Of a stretch of 8,115 nucleotides of DNA, positions 1 to 6,621 are shown one piece after another; the first letter of the stretch is position 1; each line of letters begins with the position of its first letter. The notes under the pieces were generated by a model, which worked only from the letters and a program-made list of their open reading frames with translations, was not told the DNA's origin and did no database searches. The stretch comes from Alphaproteobacteria bacterium (lineage in GTDB: Bacteria; Pseudomonadota; Alphaproteobacteria; Micavibrionales; Micavibrionaceae), in assembly GCA_023140905.1 (NCBI GenBank), contig JAGLKS010000047.1, positions 1 to 8,115 on the forward strand. Direction: 5' to 3'. The position numbers were made by a program, and so were the translations under genes.

Positions 1-3
1 AAT

Positions 4-22
4 CCAGTAACCGGAATACTGG
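4..22. repeat. Short inverted repeat at the left edge
   Basis: Two perfect 6-bp arms (CCAGTA at 4-9 and TACTGG at 17-22) flank a 7-nt spacer. It lies just upstream of the recombinase remnant, outside any frame I can support. No T-run follows on either strand, so it does not look like a terminator. It could be a recombination half-site or chance; nothing in the sequence decides this. Confidence 0.25.
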
Positions 23-44
23 TCGTGGGTTCTAAGGGGCAGCG

Positions 45-545
45 ATGCGCCCTTTGCGGCCTTCACCGGAACTTTTCTTTATAGCAGCGGAAACATTTAC
101 TGATCTTTGGAACATCCGTAAAATCCGCATGAAAAAAGAAGCTGTTTCCATCAAAAGCGAGATTGGGACAATTGAGAAGAAAACGCACCAATTCCTGAAC
201 CGGATAGTGGAAGCTGATAGTACGCCTTTGATTACGGCTTATGAGAATCAGGTGCGGACACTGAAAGAACAACGGATCACATTAAAGAAAAAAATTTCCA
301 ATTGTGGTCGTCCTTTGCAGCCGTTCGATCAAACTTTTAGAACCGCTATGGAATTTCTCGGAAATCCGCATAAACTATGGGCTTCTGAACGAATGGAAGA
401 CAATAAAGCAGTCCTCAGATTGGTTTTTGCAGACAAGCTCCCATACTGCAAAAATGAAGGTTTTCGAACTCCCGCAAAGTCAATGCCATTCTCGCTTTTA
501 GAGGAGTTAGCTACCCCCAAGATGGTGCGGGCGGGCGGAGCGTAA
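45..545 (+). pseudogene. Serine recombinase, C-terminal remnant
   Basis: This 166-codon frame resembles only the C-terminal third of long serine recombinases (usually about 500-570 residues) of the type common in alphaproteobacterial mobile elements. Family-like wording starts at LRPSPELF (residues 4-11) and continues with FxDLW (about 18-22). A charged, probably coiled-coil stretch follows at about 25-88 (IVEAD near 54-58, AYENQ near 65-69, NCGRPL near 86-91). The end carries the family pattern FRTAMEFLGNPHKLWASE and FADKLPY. The catalytic serine domain, the recombinase domain and the zinc ribbon are all missing: an in-frame stop lies at 33-35 and I see no homologous continuation to its left in any frame. 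An AAGGGG sequence 5 nt before the ATG means the fragment could still be translated, but it cannot recombine DNA. It converges on fabF and is the only plus-strand gene here. The family call is firm; whether it is a truncation or a remnant of a rearrangement is inference. Confidence 0.75.
523..534. other. tRNA-Leu 3'-end-like segment, possible att core
   Basis: Read on the minus strand, the 12 bases match the acceptor-stem end plus CCA of alphaproteobacterial tRNA-Leu genes (CCGCCCGCACCA). The same bases code the MVRA end of the recombinase remnant. It is known that recombinase and integrase genes lying against a tRNA target often end in MVRAEGLEP-like tails for this reason. Here the match stops after 12 nt and no T-arm follows, so there is no tRNA gene. 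It may be a partial attachment core or a coincidence in a short GC-rich stretch. Confidence 0.3.
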
Positions 546-640
546 GCGTAGAAATCTACGGTAGAGACTGTGTAACGCACTGCAAAAGTAAATGCAAATA
601 CTATGACTAATACAAAAACGATGGCCGCACTATATAGCAC
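533..640 (-). pseudogene. Possible 5' stub of mltG, interrupted
   Basis: On the minus strand a frame begins with GTG at 640, overlaps the end of fabF by 11 nt, and codes a strongly hydrophobic stretch of about 20 residues (roughly residues 4-21) followed by a polar segment ending in FYAYAPP. It then runs into the antisense of the recombinase remnant and has no sensible continuation. In many alphaproteobacteria the gene directly after fabF is mltG, an endolytic transglycosylase anchored by one N-terminal membrane helix and followed by a short APGPL-like segment. Position, orientation and membrane anchor fit a beheaded mltG start. Against it: no clear ribosome binding site, a GTG start and a very short stretch to judge. 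The inner boundary is a guess set at the tRNA-like segment. Confidence 0.3.
547..560. repeat. Small perfect hairpin between recombinase remnant and fabF
   Basis: CGTAGA (547-552) and TCTACG (555-560) are perfect 6-bp arms with a 2-nt loop. No T-run follows on either strand, so a terminator is unlikely. The rest of the gap up to the fabF stop holds only the possible mltG stub. It may belong to the junction of the inserted element. Confidence 0.25.
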
Positions 641-1910
641 GGATAATCAGTGAAGCATTCGTCCCGCCAAAACCAAAAGAATTAGACATGACTGTTGTCA
701 CGCTCTTTTCTTTAGCAACTTTGGGCACGAGATCAATGCCCTGGCAATTCTCTGATAGATTTTCCAGATTTAGCGTCGGCGGTAGAATGCCCGTTTGTAT
801 AGCTTTGGTTGAGTAAATAGCCTCAACTGCACCAGCTGCGCCTAAAAGGTGACCAATTGCTGATTTAGTTGATGACATGGATAAGCTATCTAGTGAACCA
901 TCAAACATACGTTTAACAGCAGCGAACTCCATCGCATCACCTGTTATCGTTGATGTTCCATGTGCATTGATATAATCGATATTTTCTGGATTTAGCTTTG
1001 CGCGTTTCAATGCAGCTTTCATTGCACGATAACCACCATCACCATTTTCCGCCGGAGATGTAATATGATAGGCATCACCGGACAAACCATAACCGATAAT
1101 TTCTCCATATATTTTTGCACCTCGCGCTTTGGCATGTTCATATTCTTCCAGCACAACAGCACCGGCCCCCTCACCCATAATAAAACCGTCTCGGCCTTCA
1201 TCCCACGGACGAGATGCAATATCCGGCGTATCATTATAATGCGTCGATAGCGCACGCGCTGCGGAAAAGCCTGCAACACCAAGGCGACATACTGCGCCTT
1301 CAGCACCACCGGCAACCATCACATCTGCATCATCCAATGCAATAAGACGCGCTGCATCACCGATTGCATGAGTTCCTGTTGCACATGCTGTGACAACAGA
1401 ATGATTCGGGCCTTTGAAACCATATCTGATAGAAACATGCCCTGATATCAGATTAATCAAGCAGGCCGGAACAAAGAATGGAGATACACGGCGTGGTCCC
1501 CTTTCATTCATTAGAAGAGATGTTTTATAAATTTCATCTAGCCCACCTATTCCAGATCCAATTAAAACGCCGGTACGCTCCAGAGATTCATCATCCGTTG
1601 GTGCCCAACCGGAATCTTCAACAGCTTCTTGCGATGCTGCCATACCATAGACAATAAAGATACCAACTTTGCGCTGATCTTTTGGCAGCATATAGAGATC
1701 GGCATTAAAAGCCCCATCTGTAGGCGTTTCATCTTTTGTTGTTGGAACAACCCCTGCAATTTGGGACTTGATATCAGAAACTTCGAAATGCTCAATTTTT
1801 TTGATTCCACTTTTTCCATTGGCAATCGCATTCCAGTTATGCTCTACACCAACACCCAACGGAGAAACCATTCCCATTCCAGTTATCACAACACGTCTCA
1901 AATCACTCAT
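630..1910 (-). CDS. fabF: 3-oxoacyl-[acyl-carrier-protein] synthase II (KAS II)
   Basis: Cytosolic condensing enzyme of type II fatty acid synthesis: it joins malonyl-ACP to an acyl-ACP, extending the chain by two carbons with loss of CO2. The 426-residue length is normal for FabF (about 410-425). The N-terminus RRVVITGMGMVSPLG is the standard KAS opening. The active-site cysteine is C176 in TACATG, the two catalytic histidines are H317 in NAHGTS and H354 in AIGHLLGAAGA, and the conserved lysine is K349. GFGGTNASL near the C-terminus is the usual glycine-rich end. All key residues are present, so the enzyme should be active. The ATG at 1910 is preceded by AAGGA with a 9-nt spacer. Its substrate carrier is coded just upstream by acpP, but the two are separated by about 180 nt with hairpins. 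One local oddity is TSTITGD after the first catalytic His, where TSTPLGD is usual. Confidence 0.97.
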   Translation of the reverse strand: MSDLRRVVITGMGMVSPLGVGVEHNWNAIANGKSGIKKIEHFEVSDIKSQIAGVVPTTKDETPTDGAFNADLYMLPKDQRKVGIFIVYGMAASQEAVEDSGWAPTDDESLERTGVLIGSGIGGLDEIYKTSLLMNERGPRRVSPFFVPACLINLISGHVSIRYGFKGPNHSVVTACATGTHAIGDAARLIALDDADVMVAGGAEGAVCRLGVAGFSAARALSTHYNDTPDIASRPWDEGRDGFIMGEGAGAVVLEEYEHAKARGAKIYGEIIGYGLSGDAYHITSPAENGDGGYRAMKAALKRAKLNPENIDYINAHGTSTITGDAMEFAAVKRMFDGSLDSLSMSSTKSAIGHLLGAAGAVEAIYSTKAIQTGILPPTLNLENLSENCQGIDLVPKVAKEKSVTTVMSNSFGFGGTNASLIIRAI

Positions 1911-1970
1911 ACCTCTTTGTCCTTAAAAATTACATAAAAATAAAGGCACACCATTTTTATAGTAGTTTCA

Positions 1971-1998
1971 TTTATACAGTTTACCATTATCTTAGAAA
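1971..1998 (-). promoter_or_regulatory. Weak candidate promoter for fabF
   Basis: On the minus strand TTTCTA (1993-1998) and TATAAA (1971-1976) are separated by 16 nt, downstream of the hairpin at 2005-2022 and about 60 nt before the fabF start. The -10 match is good, the -35 match poor (3 of 6). In such AT-rich DNA this can arise by chance. It is offered because fabF would need its own promoter if the upstream hairpins stop acpP transcripts. Confidence 0.2.
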
Positions 1999-2004
1999 GC
2001 ATCA

Positions 2005-2022
2005 CAGCCCGCAAGCGGGCTG
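2005..2022. terminator. GC-rich perfect hairpin between acpP and fabF
   Basis: CAGCCCGC (2005-2012) and GCGGGCTG (2015-2022) form a perfect 8-bp inverted repeat with 2 nt between; a real hairpin would open the closing pair to a 4-nt loop. It is by far the most stable stem in the window. On the minus strand only a poor T-run follows (GATGCTTTCTAAG), so it may be a weak terminator, an attenuator or an RNA-stabilising stem between the two messages. Confidence 0.5.
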
Positions 2023-2054
2023 AAATAACTTTTGTATCTTTATCAAAAATTAAT

Positions 2055-2087
2055 TAAGGCGTTGCTAAAAAAACCAAACACGCCTTA
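2055..2087 (-). terminator. Likely terminator or attenuator after acpP
   Basis: TAAGGCGT at 2080-2087 (minus-strand reading) pairs perfectly with ACGCCTTA at 2055-2062, with a 17-nt T-rich loop. The stem starts only a few bases after the acpP stop and is followed on the minus strand by ATTAATTTTTGA. An 8-bp stem with a T-run directly after a gene is the layout of an intrinsic terminator. The large loop and modest GC content suggest leakiness, which would leave fabF partly cotranscribed. Confidence 0.5.
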
Positions 2088-2092
2088 CTCCA

Positions 2093-2332
2093 TTATTCAT
2101 CAGCATTATCTTTAATGAAGCTCACAGCATCACCCACTGTTTGGATATCTTTTGCTGCTTCATCAGAAATTTCAATACTGAATTCCTCTTCAAATGCCAT
2201 AACCAACTCAACAGTATCTAAAGAGTCTGCACCAAGGTCATCGATGAAGCTTGCGCCTTCGGCTACTTTGTCTTCTTCCACTCCTAGATGCTCAACAACG
2301 ATTTTTTTCACGCGATCGGCGATATCACTCAT
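2093..2332 (-). CDS. acpP: Acyl carrier protein AcpP
   Basis: Small acidic carrier that holds growing fatty acyl chains on a 4'-phosphopantetheine arm and passes them between the Fab enzymes. The serine that receives the arm lies in the invariant [18 protein letters not shown] stretch (Ser of DSL at about residue 37). The 79-residue length is standard. The wording [19 protein letters not shown] is close to alphaproteobacterial AcpP. I place the start at 2332: AcpP normally begins MSDI, and AAGGA at 2339-2343 sits 6 nt before this ATG. The ATG at 2338 would directly abut the AAGGA and is less likely. A good promoter lies about 60 nt upstream. The upstream neighbour is an MFS exporter, not fabG as is usual. 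fabF follows after a hairpin-containing spacer. Confidence 0.97.
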   Translation of the reverse strand: MSDIADRVKKIVVEHLGVEEDKVAEGASFIDDLGADSLDTVELVMAFEEEFSIEISDEAAKDIQTVGDAVSFIKDNADE

Positions 2333-2338
2333 GTTCAT

Positions 2339-2343
2339 TCCTT
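2339..2343 (-). promoter_or_regulatory. Ribosome binding site that sets the acpP start
   Basis: AAGGA on the minus strand is 6 nt before the ATG at 2332 and 0 nt before the ATG at 2338. This supports the MSDI start over the two-residue-longer one. Confidence 0.6.
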
Positions 2344-2391
2344 ACCTTATCATTTAAAAACTTGTCTTTTTCTTATATAGAACGAGCCAGA

Positions 2392-2420
2392 ATAATACTA
2401 GCCCCTTCGACCTGACGCAA
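2392..2420 (-). promoter_or_regulatory. Candidate sigma-70 promoter for acpP
   Basis: On the minus strand TTGCGT (2415-2420) and TATTAT (2392-2397) are separated by exactly 17 nt; the -10 matches the consensus at 5 of 6 positions and the -35 at 3 of 6. It lies between the MFS stop and acpP, about 60 nt before the start. Transcription would give a short leader that ends in the AAGGA ribosome site. An independent promoter suits a very abundant protein such as AcpP. Confidence 0.45.
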
Positions 2421-2497
2421 CGATTTACCATAGGGAAAAGCGAAGATAAAGGGATTTTTTCAAGTAATTCCTGATACCTTAGATGTGGATAACGTTT

Positions 2498-3808
2498 TTA
2501 CTTGCTTCTCTCCAACCATAATTGCAGCATTAGCCCCACACTTGCTGTAGCTAAAAAGCCTATAATTAAAGGAAATAACGATCCATTATAAGACAAGCCA
2601 ATCAAACTACCGATAACTAATGATATAACCGAAGAAACTGTACCAATCACCGCTGAAGCTGTACCGGCAATATGTCCCATTGGTTCCATAGCTATAGCTC
2701 TTAAATTCCCCAAAAGCATCCCCATACAGAAAAATATTATGACAGTGTAGACCATAAATAACAGGAAGGAGACAACTGGCTGAATCATACACATCACAAT
2801 AAATATCGAGGATGTTACAATCATTCCTATAAATGCGTAACGTGTAATTAACTGCATGCCATATTGTTGAATAATGCACGAATTAATCATGGATGCCGCT
2901 CCAAAAGCCAAAGCTAAAAAAGAGAAATAAACTGGAAAAAGCTTTCCTGTGTCGTAATATTCATGAAATATTTGCTGAGAAGAGGTGATATATCCTATAT
3001 CCCCTGCAAACACTAACCCAATACAAATCGTATAAACACATGTTATACGGTGCAGTATTGCTTCACGTATCCCTTGCCAAAGCGTTTTAAAATTAAGTGG
3101 TCGGCGCTTTTCATGCGATAGCGTTTCCCGTAAACGCAGATGCATCCACGTTACACCCGTTATTGCAACAAGCAAAAGCACCACAAATATATGACGCCAA
3201 TGCCCCAATATGAGAATAAGCTGTCCAATACTGGGGGCAATAGCATAAACAATGATAAAAACCCCCATAATAATGGACATAATGCGCGCCATTTCCCGCC
3301 CGCTATACAGGTCCCGTACCATTGCCATCGTTACAACTTGAGCTGCTACTGCACCTAACCCCTGAAGCGCACGACCAAAAAGAAATAATGGAAAGTTATC
3401 CGCTATTAGCCCGATCACGCTTCCAATACAAAACAAGCCAATACCGACATAAATCACGGATTTGCGTCCGTAACTATCGGAAAGCGGGCCATAAAAAAAC
3501 TTACCCAGTGTTAGACCTAAGAACATAACACTAATGACATACTGAGTATGATTGGCATTAACGATGTTCATTTCTTCGCTTAATATACCAAGCATAGGTA
3601 AAACAGCATCAATGGATAATGCCGATAAAGACATCAGCAACACCATAAGCGCCACAAATTCTTTAAACGGCATAAAATCCTGTGGTTTTTTATGTGCCGC
3701 CTGCTCCATTATATCCTCTGGATATAGCTCTTCGCAGGCATGGCCATCTTTTTCAGATACGCTCATTTCATGATTTTGTTTTTTTATGGATTGTACATTG
3801 CTCTTCAT
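2498..3808 (-). CDS. MFS drug exporter, Bcr/CflA type
   Basis: Inner-membrane proton-driven exporter of the 12-helix drug-resistance family; substrate unknown. TM1 (about residues 48-72) carries SIDAVLPML, matching the D-x-x-LP signature of Bcr/CflA proteins. Motif A is GPLSDSYGRK (107-116), followed by FGRALQGLGA (144-153) and a motif C-like IAPSIGQLI (190-198). The second half has GHIAGTASAVIG (378-389), typical of this family. The reading frame is intact. The start is uncertain. The frame opens at 3808 (436 residues) with an unusual charged N-terminal tail and a ribosome site only 2 nt away. Met34 at 3709 has AGAGGA at a proper distance and would give 403 residues, the usual Bcr/CflA length. 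It lies 89 nt after flgL and about 160 nt before acpP, with no functional link to either evident; it is probably a separate unit or reached by read-through. Confidence 0.88.
   Translation of the reverse strand: MKSNVQSIKKQNHEMSVSEKDGHACEELYPEDIMEQAAHKKPQDFMPFKEFVALMVLLMSLSALSIDAVLPMLGILSEEMNIVNANHTQYVISVMFLGLTLGKFFYGPLSDSYGRKSVIYVGIGLFCIGSVIGLIADNFPLFLFGRALQGLGAVAAQVVTMAMVRDLYSGREMARIMSIIMGVFIIVYAIAPSIGQLILILGHWRHIFVVLLLVAITGVTWMHLRLRETLSHEKRRPLNFKTLWQGIREAILHRITCVYTICIGLVFAGDIGYITSSQQIFHEYYDTGKLFPVYFSFLALAFGAASMINSCIIQQYGMQLITRYAFIGMIVTSSIFIVMCMIQPVVSFLLFMVYTVIIFFCMGMLLGNLRAIAMEPMGHIAGTASAVIGTVSSVISLVIGSLIGLSYNGSLFPLIIGFLATASVGLMLQLWLERSK
3714..3719 (-). promoter_or_regulatory. Ribosome binding site for an internal MFS start
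   Basis: AGAGGA on the minus strand ends 4 nt before the ATG at 3709 (Met34 of the longest frame). It is better placed than anything before the ATG at 3808 and points to a 403-residue exporter. Confidence 0.4.
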
Positions 3809-3812
3809 GGCC

Positions 3813-3829
3813 CTTTTAGAGCATAAAAG
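3813..3829. repeat. 17-nt palindrome just upstream of the MFS frame
   Basis: CTTTTA (3813-3818) and TAAAAG (3824-3829) are perfect 6-bp arms around 5 nt, starting 4 nt before the ATG at 3808. If translation starts at 3709 this lies in the leader or promoter region and could be an operator for a local regulator. No regulator gene is next to it, and AT-rich palindromes of this size also occur by chance. Confidence 0.2.
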
Positions 3830-3897
3830 AACGGCTTTAACCAGTTTTAAAATTGCTTGATTTACACGAAAAACATTTTTATTTTTTCTGCCGGAAA

Positions 3898-4803
3898 TTA
3901 TTTGATATAATCATAAAGATTGAGCTGTAACAACTTGGTTGCCACTGCATATGAAGCTTCGAGTTGCGTCTCCAATTCAGCAATTTTTACAGTAACTTCG
4001 GCTAAATCAGCTTCTTTAATATTGCTGATTAAACTATCAAGCAAATTAAGTTCTTCGGTATTATTGTCAATCTGATTATCCAACGTGGTAGCCTGACTGG
4101 ATAGGATTGTCTGAATTGTATTGATTTCTTCGAAAGCCTCTTTCATCAAATTATAGGCATCTTTCAGCGTGGCCTCATCTTCTGGATCACTCATTGCCAG
4201 ATTATACGCACGCAAAGCTTTCTCAAAACCGCTACTATCGGCTGTCACACCATATTCAATTGTTAAGCCGGATGATGCCTGAACTTGAGCAATATAGTCA
4301 CTACCTTGATAATACTCAGTATCCGGTGTTACCAAATCAACTACTAATGCATAATCGACATCATCAATATCCACCGGTGCAGTACTGGCTCCCCCGGCAA
4401 ATAAATACACATCGTCTAATTCAGCATTCAAGCACGCAGCAAATTCTTGTGCTCCCTGATCCAGCTCTGCTGTAAGATAGCTTCCATCAACTGCTGTTCC
4501 TCCCAACGATCCCGTAATATCCGCAAGTGCACTTGTTGCAAGATCAAGCATAGAGCCAACATTCTCATACATAAAATTAACGCGATCCAATGCCATTTGC
4601 GAGTTTTCACTTTGTACTGAAATTTCGCTATATTCAGATTCCAAATTTAACAGCTTTTGCGTACTACTGCCTATACCTTCATATGTATCCGACACCAACC
4701 CTGATGATTCTTGCATGATCGATGTTGCAAATTCTGATTGCATCCGCATTAACTCTTGTAATAATGCGCCGCTTTGTGCATATGTTGAGATACGATCTAC
4801 CAT
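3898..4803 (-). CDS. flgL: Flagellar hook-filament junction protein FlgL (HAP3)
   Basis: Secreted structural protein that, with FlgK, forms the two-ring junction between hook and flagellar filament. The 301-residue length fits FlgL (about 290-320). N- and C-terminal helical regions are flagellin-like: an N-terminal heptad-rich part (about 3-95, including Q-A-L-D-R-V-N-F near 69-77 and LDLATSALADI) and a C-terminal LAEVTVKIAELETQLEASYAVATKLLQLNLYDYIK-type end (about 267-301), which is characteristic of HAP3. The centre contains VYLFAGGAS (132-140), equivalent to the YLFgG motif of FlgL. No signal peptide is present, as expected for export through the flagellar type III route. AAGGGAAG lies about 8 nt before the ATG. 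It follows flgK after 81 nt with only a weak 4-bp hairpin in the gap, so the two are probably cotranscribed. One cysteine (C124) is present. Confidence 0.92.
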   Translation of the reverse strand: MVDRISTYAQSGALLQELMRMQSEFATSIMQESSGLVSDTYEGIGSSTQKLLNLESEYSEISVQSENSQMALDRVNFMYENVGSMLDLATSALADITGSLGGTAVDGSYLTAELDQGAQEFAACLNAELDDVYLFAGGASTAPVDIDDVDYALVVDLVTPDTEYYQGSDYIAQVQASSGLTIEYGVTADSSGFEKALRAYNLAMSDPEDEATLKDAYNLMKEAFEEINTIQTILSSQATTLDNQIDNNTEELNLLDSLISNIKEADLAEVTVKIAELETQLEASYAVATKLLQLNLYDYIK

Positions 4804-4884
4804 TTTGAAAACTTCCCTTTTTATATCCTTATCATTAAACAGCGGTGCTGAAAATCTTTGTTATTCCCAATAAATTATTATCTG

Positions 4885-6621
4885 CTAATTCATTGCTGCT
4901 ATTAATGTATCAAAACATTCCAATATTGTTGATAACATTGTAGCAGATGCTTCATACTGACTTTCCAGTTCAACCATCTTTGTCGTTTCCTCATCAATGT
5001 TAACACCTGTTTTATTGCTCAATGTTGACTTAAGCTTATCATAAAGCGTTTCCACAGTTTTGCTTTCCTCTGTTGCATCTTCAGATGCGTTTGCAACACA
5101 AGAAATAATCCTGTTAGCGTATTTTGATAAAGTAACTGATTGTGCAGAGAAATCTCCAGCAGCATTAAAAGACACACTTGAGGCCAGTGCTGCAGACATC
5201 GCTGTTAAAACTGTTCCGTCTCCGGCAATAATACCTTTATCTCCCACTGCTAACGCCACATCATTATCCAAAGTACTACTGGCCAAGCTCTCGGAAGAAG
5301 TCCTTAAATACCGACATATACGGATATATTCTGCCCCTTCGCCTGTAAAAACGTTACTGAAGCCAAAATACATGCTAAATGTTTCAGAATCCGCCCCAAC
5401 AGAGCTATCCATCTGATTCATAGCAATACCCTCATTACCGTTATCCGCTGTTAGAACCAGTTCACCTGAAGCATTGAGTGTTGCCGACATGCCGGCAATC
5501 CCGTCAAGTGCGGTTACTACACCACCAATCGTGGCATAAACGCTCAGATCCAAATCAACAACTTCCTGCACAACTCCTTCGTAATCAACAACAGCTACAC
5601 GTAAATCTCCAGTCGCTGCAAACGCATCGACTATAGTTAGTCCGGCAATATCACTTGTGAGTTCTGAGCGCGGCGGATAAGATGTACCTTCGTTGAAAAT
5701 AGTGTTCACTGTCTCTGTCAACACGTCTGCCATTTCATCAAGCTTTTCCTGCTCTTCGACAAGTATTTCATCACGCAACTCGACCAGCGCTGCAAGTTTT
5801 CCGCTTTTTATGGTGGTTGTAATATCCACACTATTAACTGTAATCGCCGAGAAATCCCCGGGATATACGCTTTGGCTTGTTACTGACGTTACTGCTGAAT
5901 AAGTGATTTCATGCACTTTAGAATCAAGCAAAGTCGCGCCTGTGCTGGCATAGATTCTTAATTGATTGTTGTTATTAATATAATAAGTAACATCAATATA
6001 TTCAGATAATTCTTCAAGCGCAACCATACGGTCATCTTCCACATCAGCTACACTGGAACCATTCGCCGTCAAAACCATAATTTGCTTATTAAGTGATGCA
6101 AGTTCCTCCAATAACTCATTCATTGTATCAACGCACTCTCCAATGTCCTGATCTGCTTCAAGACGCAAATCTTGCACTGTTGCCGATAGAGATTTAAGTT
6201 CTCTGGCCAATGTATCGGCATCATCAACAACGTTAGCTTTAGTGTTGGCATCACTGGGCGATGTTTCCAACATACTGATGGAACCTTCGAAATCATTCAC
6301 ATAAGCACTGAGTGTATTAGAACCATTCGTAGTTCCAACTGTATTGACGTATTGTTCAATATAATCTGCAAGCGTCGAATAATAACCAACCTCTGTATAA
6401 CTCTCGATAACCGATTCATAAAGATCTTCATCTAAAGTTCCGACAATTGTCCCGGAAATCGGTACAGTTATACCATTTGCTGTAATGTAATCGCTTTCAT
6501 AGCTTTTGACCGTGTAACCTGCTTTATCCGCATTGGTGATGTTGGAAGACACAATAGAAAGCTGCGATTCAATTTTACTAAGTCCGGCATATGTTGAATG
6601 TAACGCACTTGTTAATGACAT
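4885..6621 (-). CDS. flgK: Flagellar hook-associated protein FlgK (HAP1)
   Basis: First ring of the hook-filament junction, exported through the flagellar type III apparatus after hook completion. It has 578 residues, usual for FlgK. The N-terminus MSLTSALHSTYAGL leads into SSNITNADKAGYT (25-37), the rod-hook family motif. The region 88-210 is helical and FlgK-like (LNDF-type segment at 107-115, LNKQI at 177-181). FGFSNVFTGEGAEYI (419-433) matches the FGlndfFtG motif seen before the C-terminal domain. The end NIDEETTKMVELESQYEASATMLSTI (541-566) is the classic HAP1 C-terminus. Four cysteines (163, 436, 508, 569) are odd for a surface-exported flagellar protein. The ATG at 6621 has AAGGAG at 6629-6634 with a 7-nt spacer. 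The start overlaps the end of the flgN-like gene by 10 nt, which suggests translational coupling with its presumed chaperone. The stop is TAG. Confidence 0.95.
   Translation of the reverse strand: MSLTSALHSTYAGLSKIESQLSIVSSNITNADKAGYTVKSYESDYITANGITVPISGTIVGTLDEDLYESVIESYTEVGYYSTLADYIEQYVNTVGTTNGSNTLSAYVNDFEGSISMLETSPSDANTKANVVDDADTLARELKSLSATVQDLRLEADQDIGECVDTMNELLEELASLNKQIMVLTANGSSVADVEDDRMVALEELSEYIDVTYYINNNNQLRIYASTGATLLDSKVHEITYSAVTSVTSQSVYPGDFSAITVNSVDITTTIKSGKLAALVELRDEILVEEQEKLDEMADVLTETVNTIFNEGTSYPPRSELTSDIAGLTIVDAFAATGDLRVAVVDYEGVVQEVVDLDLSVYATIGGVVTALDGIAGMSATLNASGELVLTADNGNEGIAMNQMDSSVGADSETFSMYFGFSNVFTGEGAEYIRICRYLRTSSESLASSTLDNDVALAVGDKGIIAGDGTVLTAMSAALASSVSFNAAGDFSAQSVTLSKYANRIISCVANASEDATEESKTVETLYDKLKSTLSNKTGVNIDEETTKMVELESQYEASATMLSTILECFDTLIAAMN

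Noticed and set aside
1..84. Short plus-strand frame from the left edge with a C-x-x-C pair, as a possible zinc ribbon end of the recombinase
   Set aside because: The residues do not match the segment that should precede LRPSPELF, and the C-x-x-C comes from the same bases that code the recombinase in another frame.
523..545. A tRNA-Leu gene on the minus strand
   Set aside because: Only the acceptor end matches; no T-arm, anticodon arm or D-arm follows.
1019..1315. 98-codon minus-strand frame inside fabF
   Set aside because: It is a shifted frame within the conserved KAS core, whose own frame contains the catalytic residues.
2115..2357. 80-codon plus-strand frame opposite acpP
   Set aside because: It is antisense to acpP; the serine-rich product mirrors the acidic codons of AcpP.
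3809..3897. Terminator after flgL
   Set aside because: The gap is T- and A-rich with only AT-only short stems, such as GAAAAA with TTTTTC; no GC-containing stem followed by a T-run is visible.
5060..5416. 118-codon open frame on the plus strand inside flgK
   Set aside because: It is fully antisense to a well-supported FlgK region; its serine-rich translation mirrors the biased codons of the true gene and shows no family resemblance.
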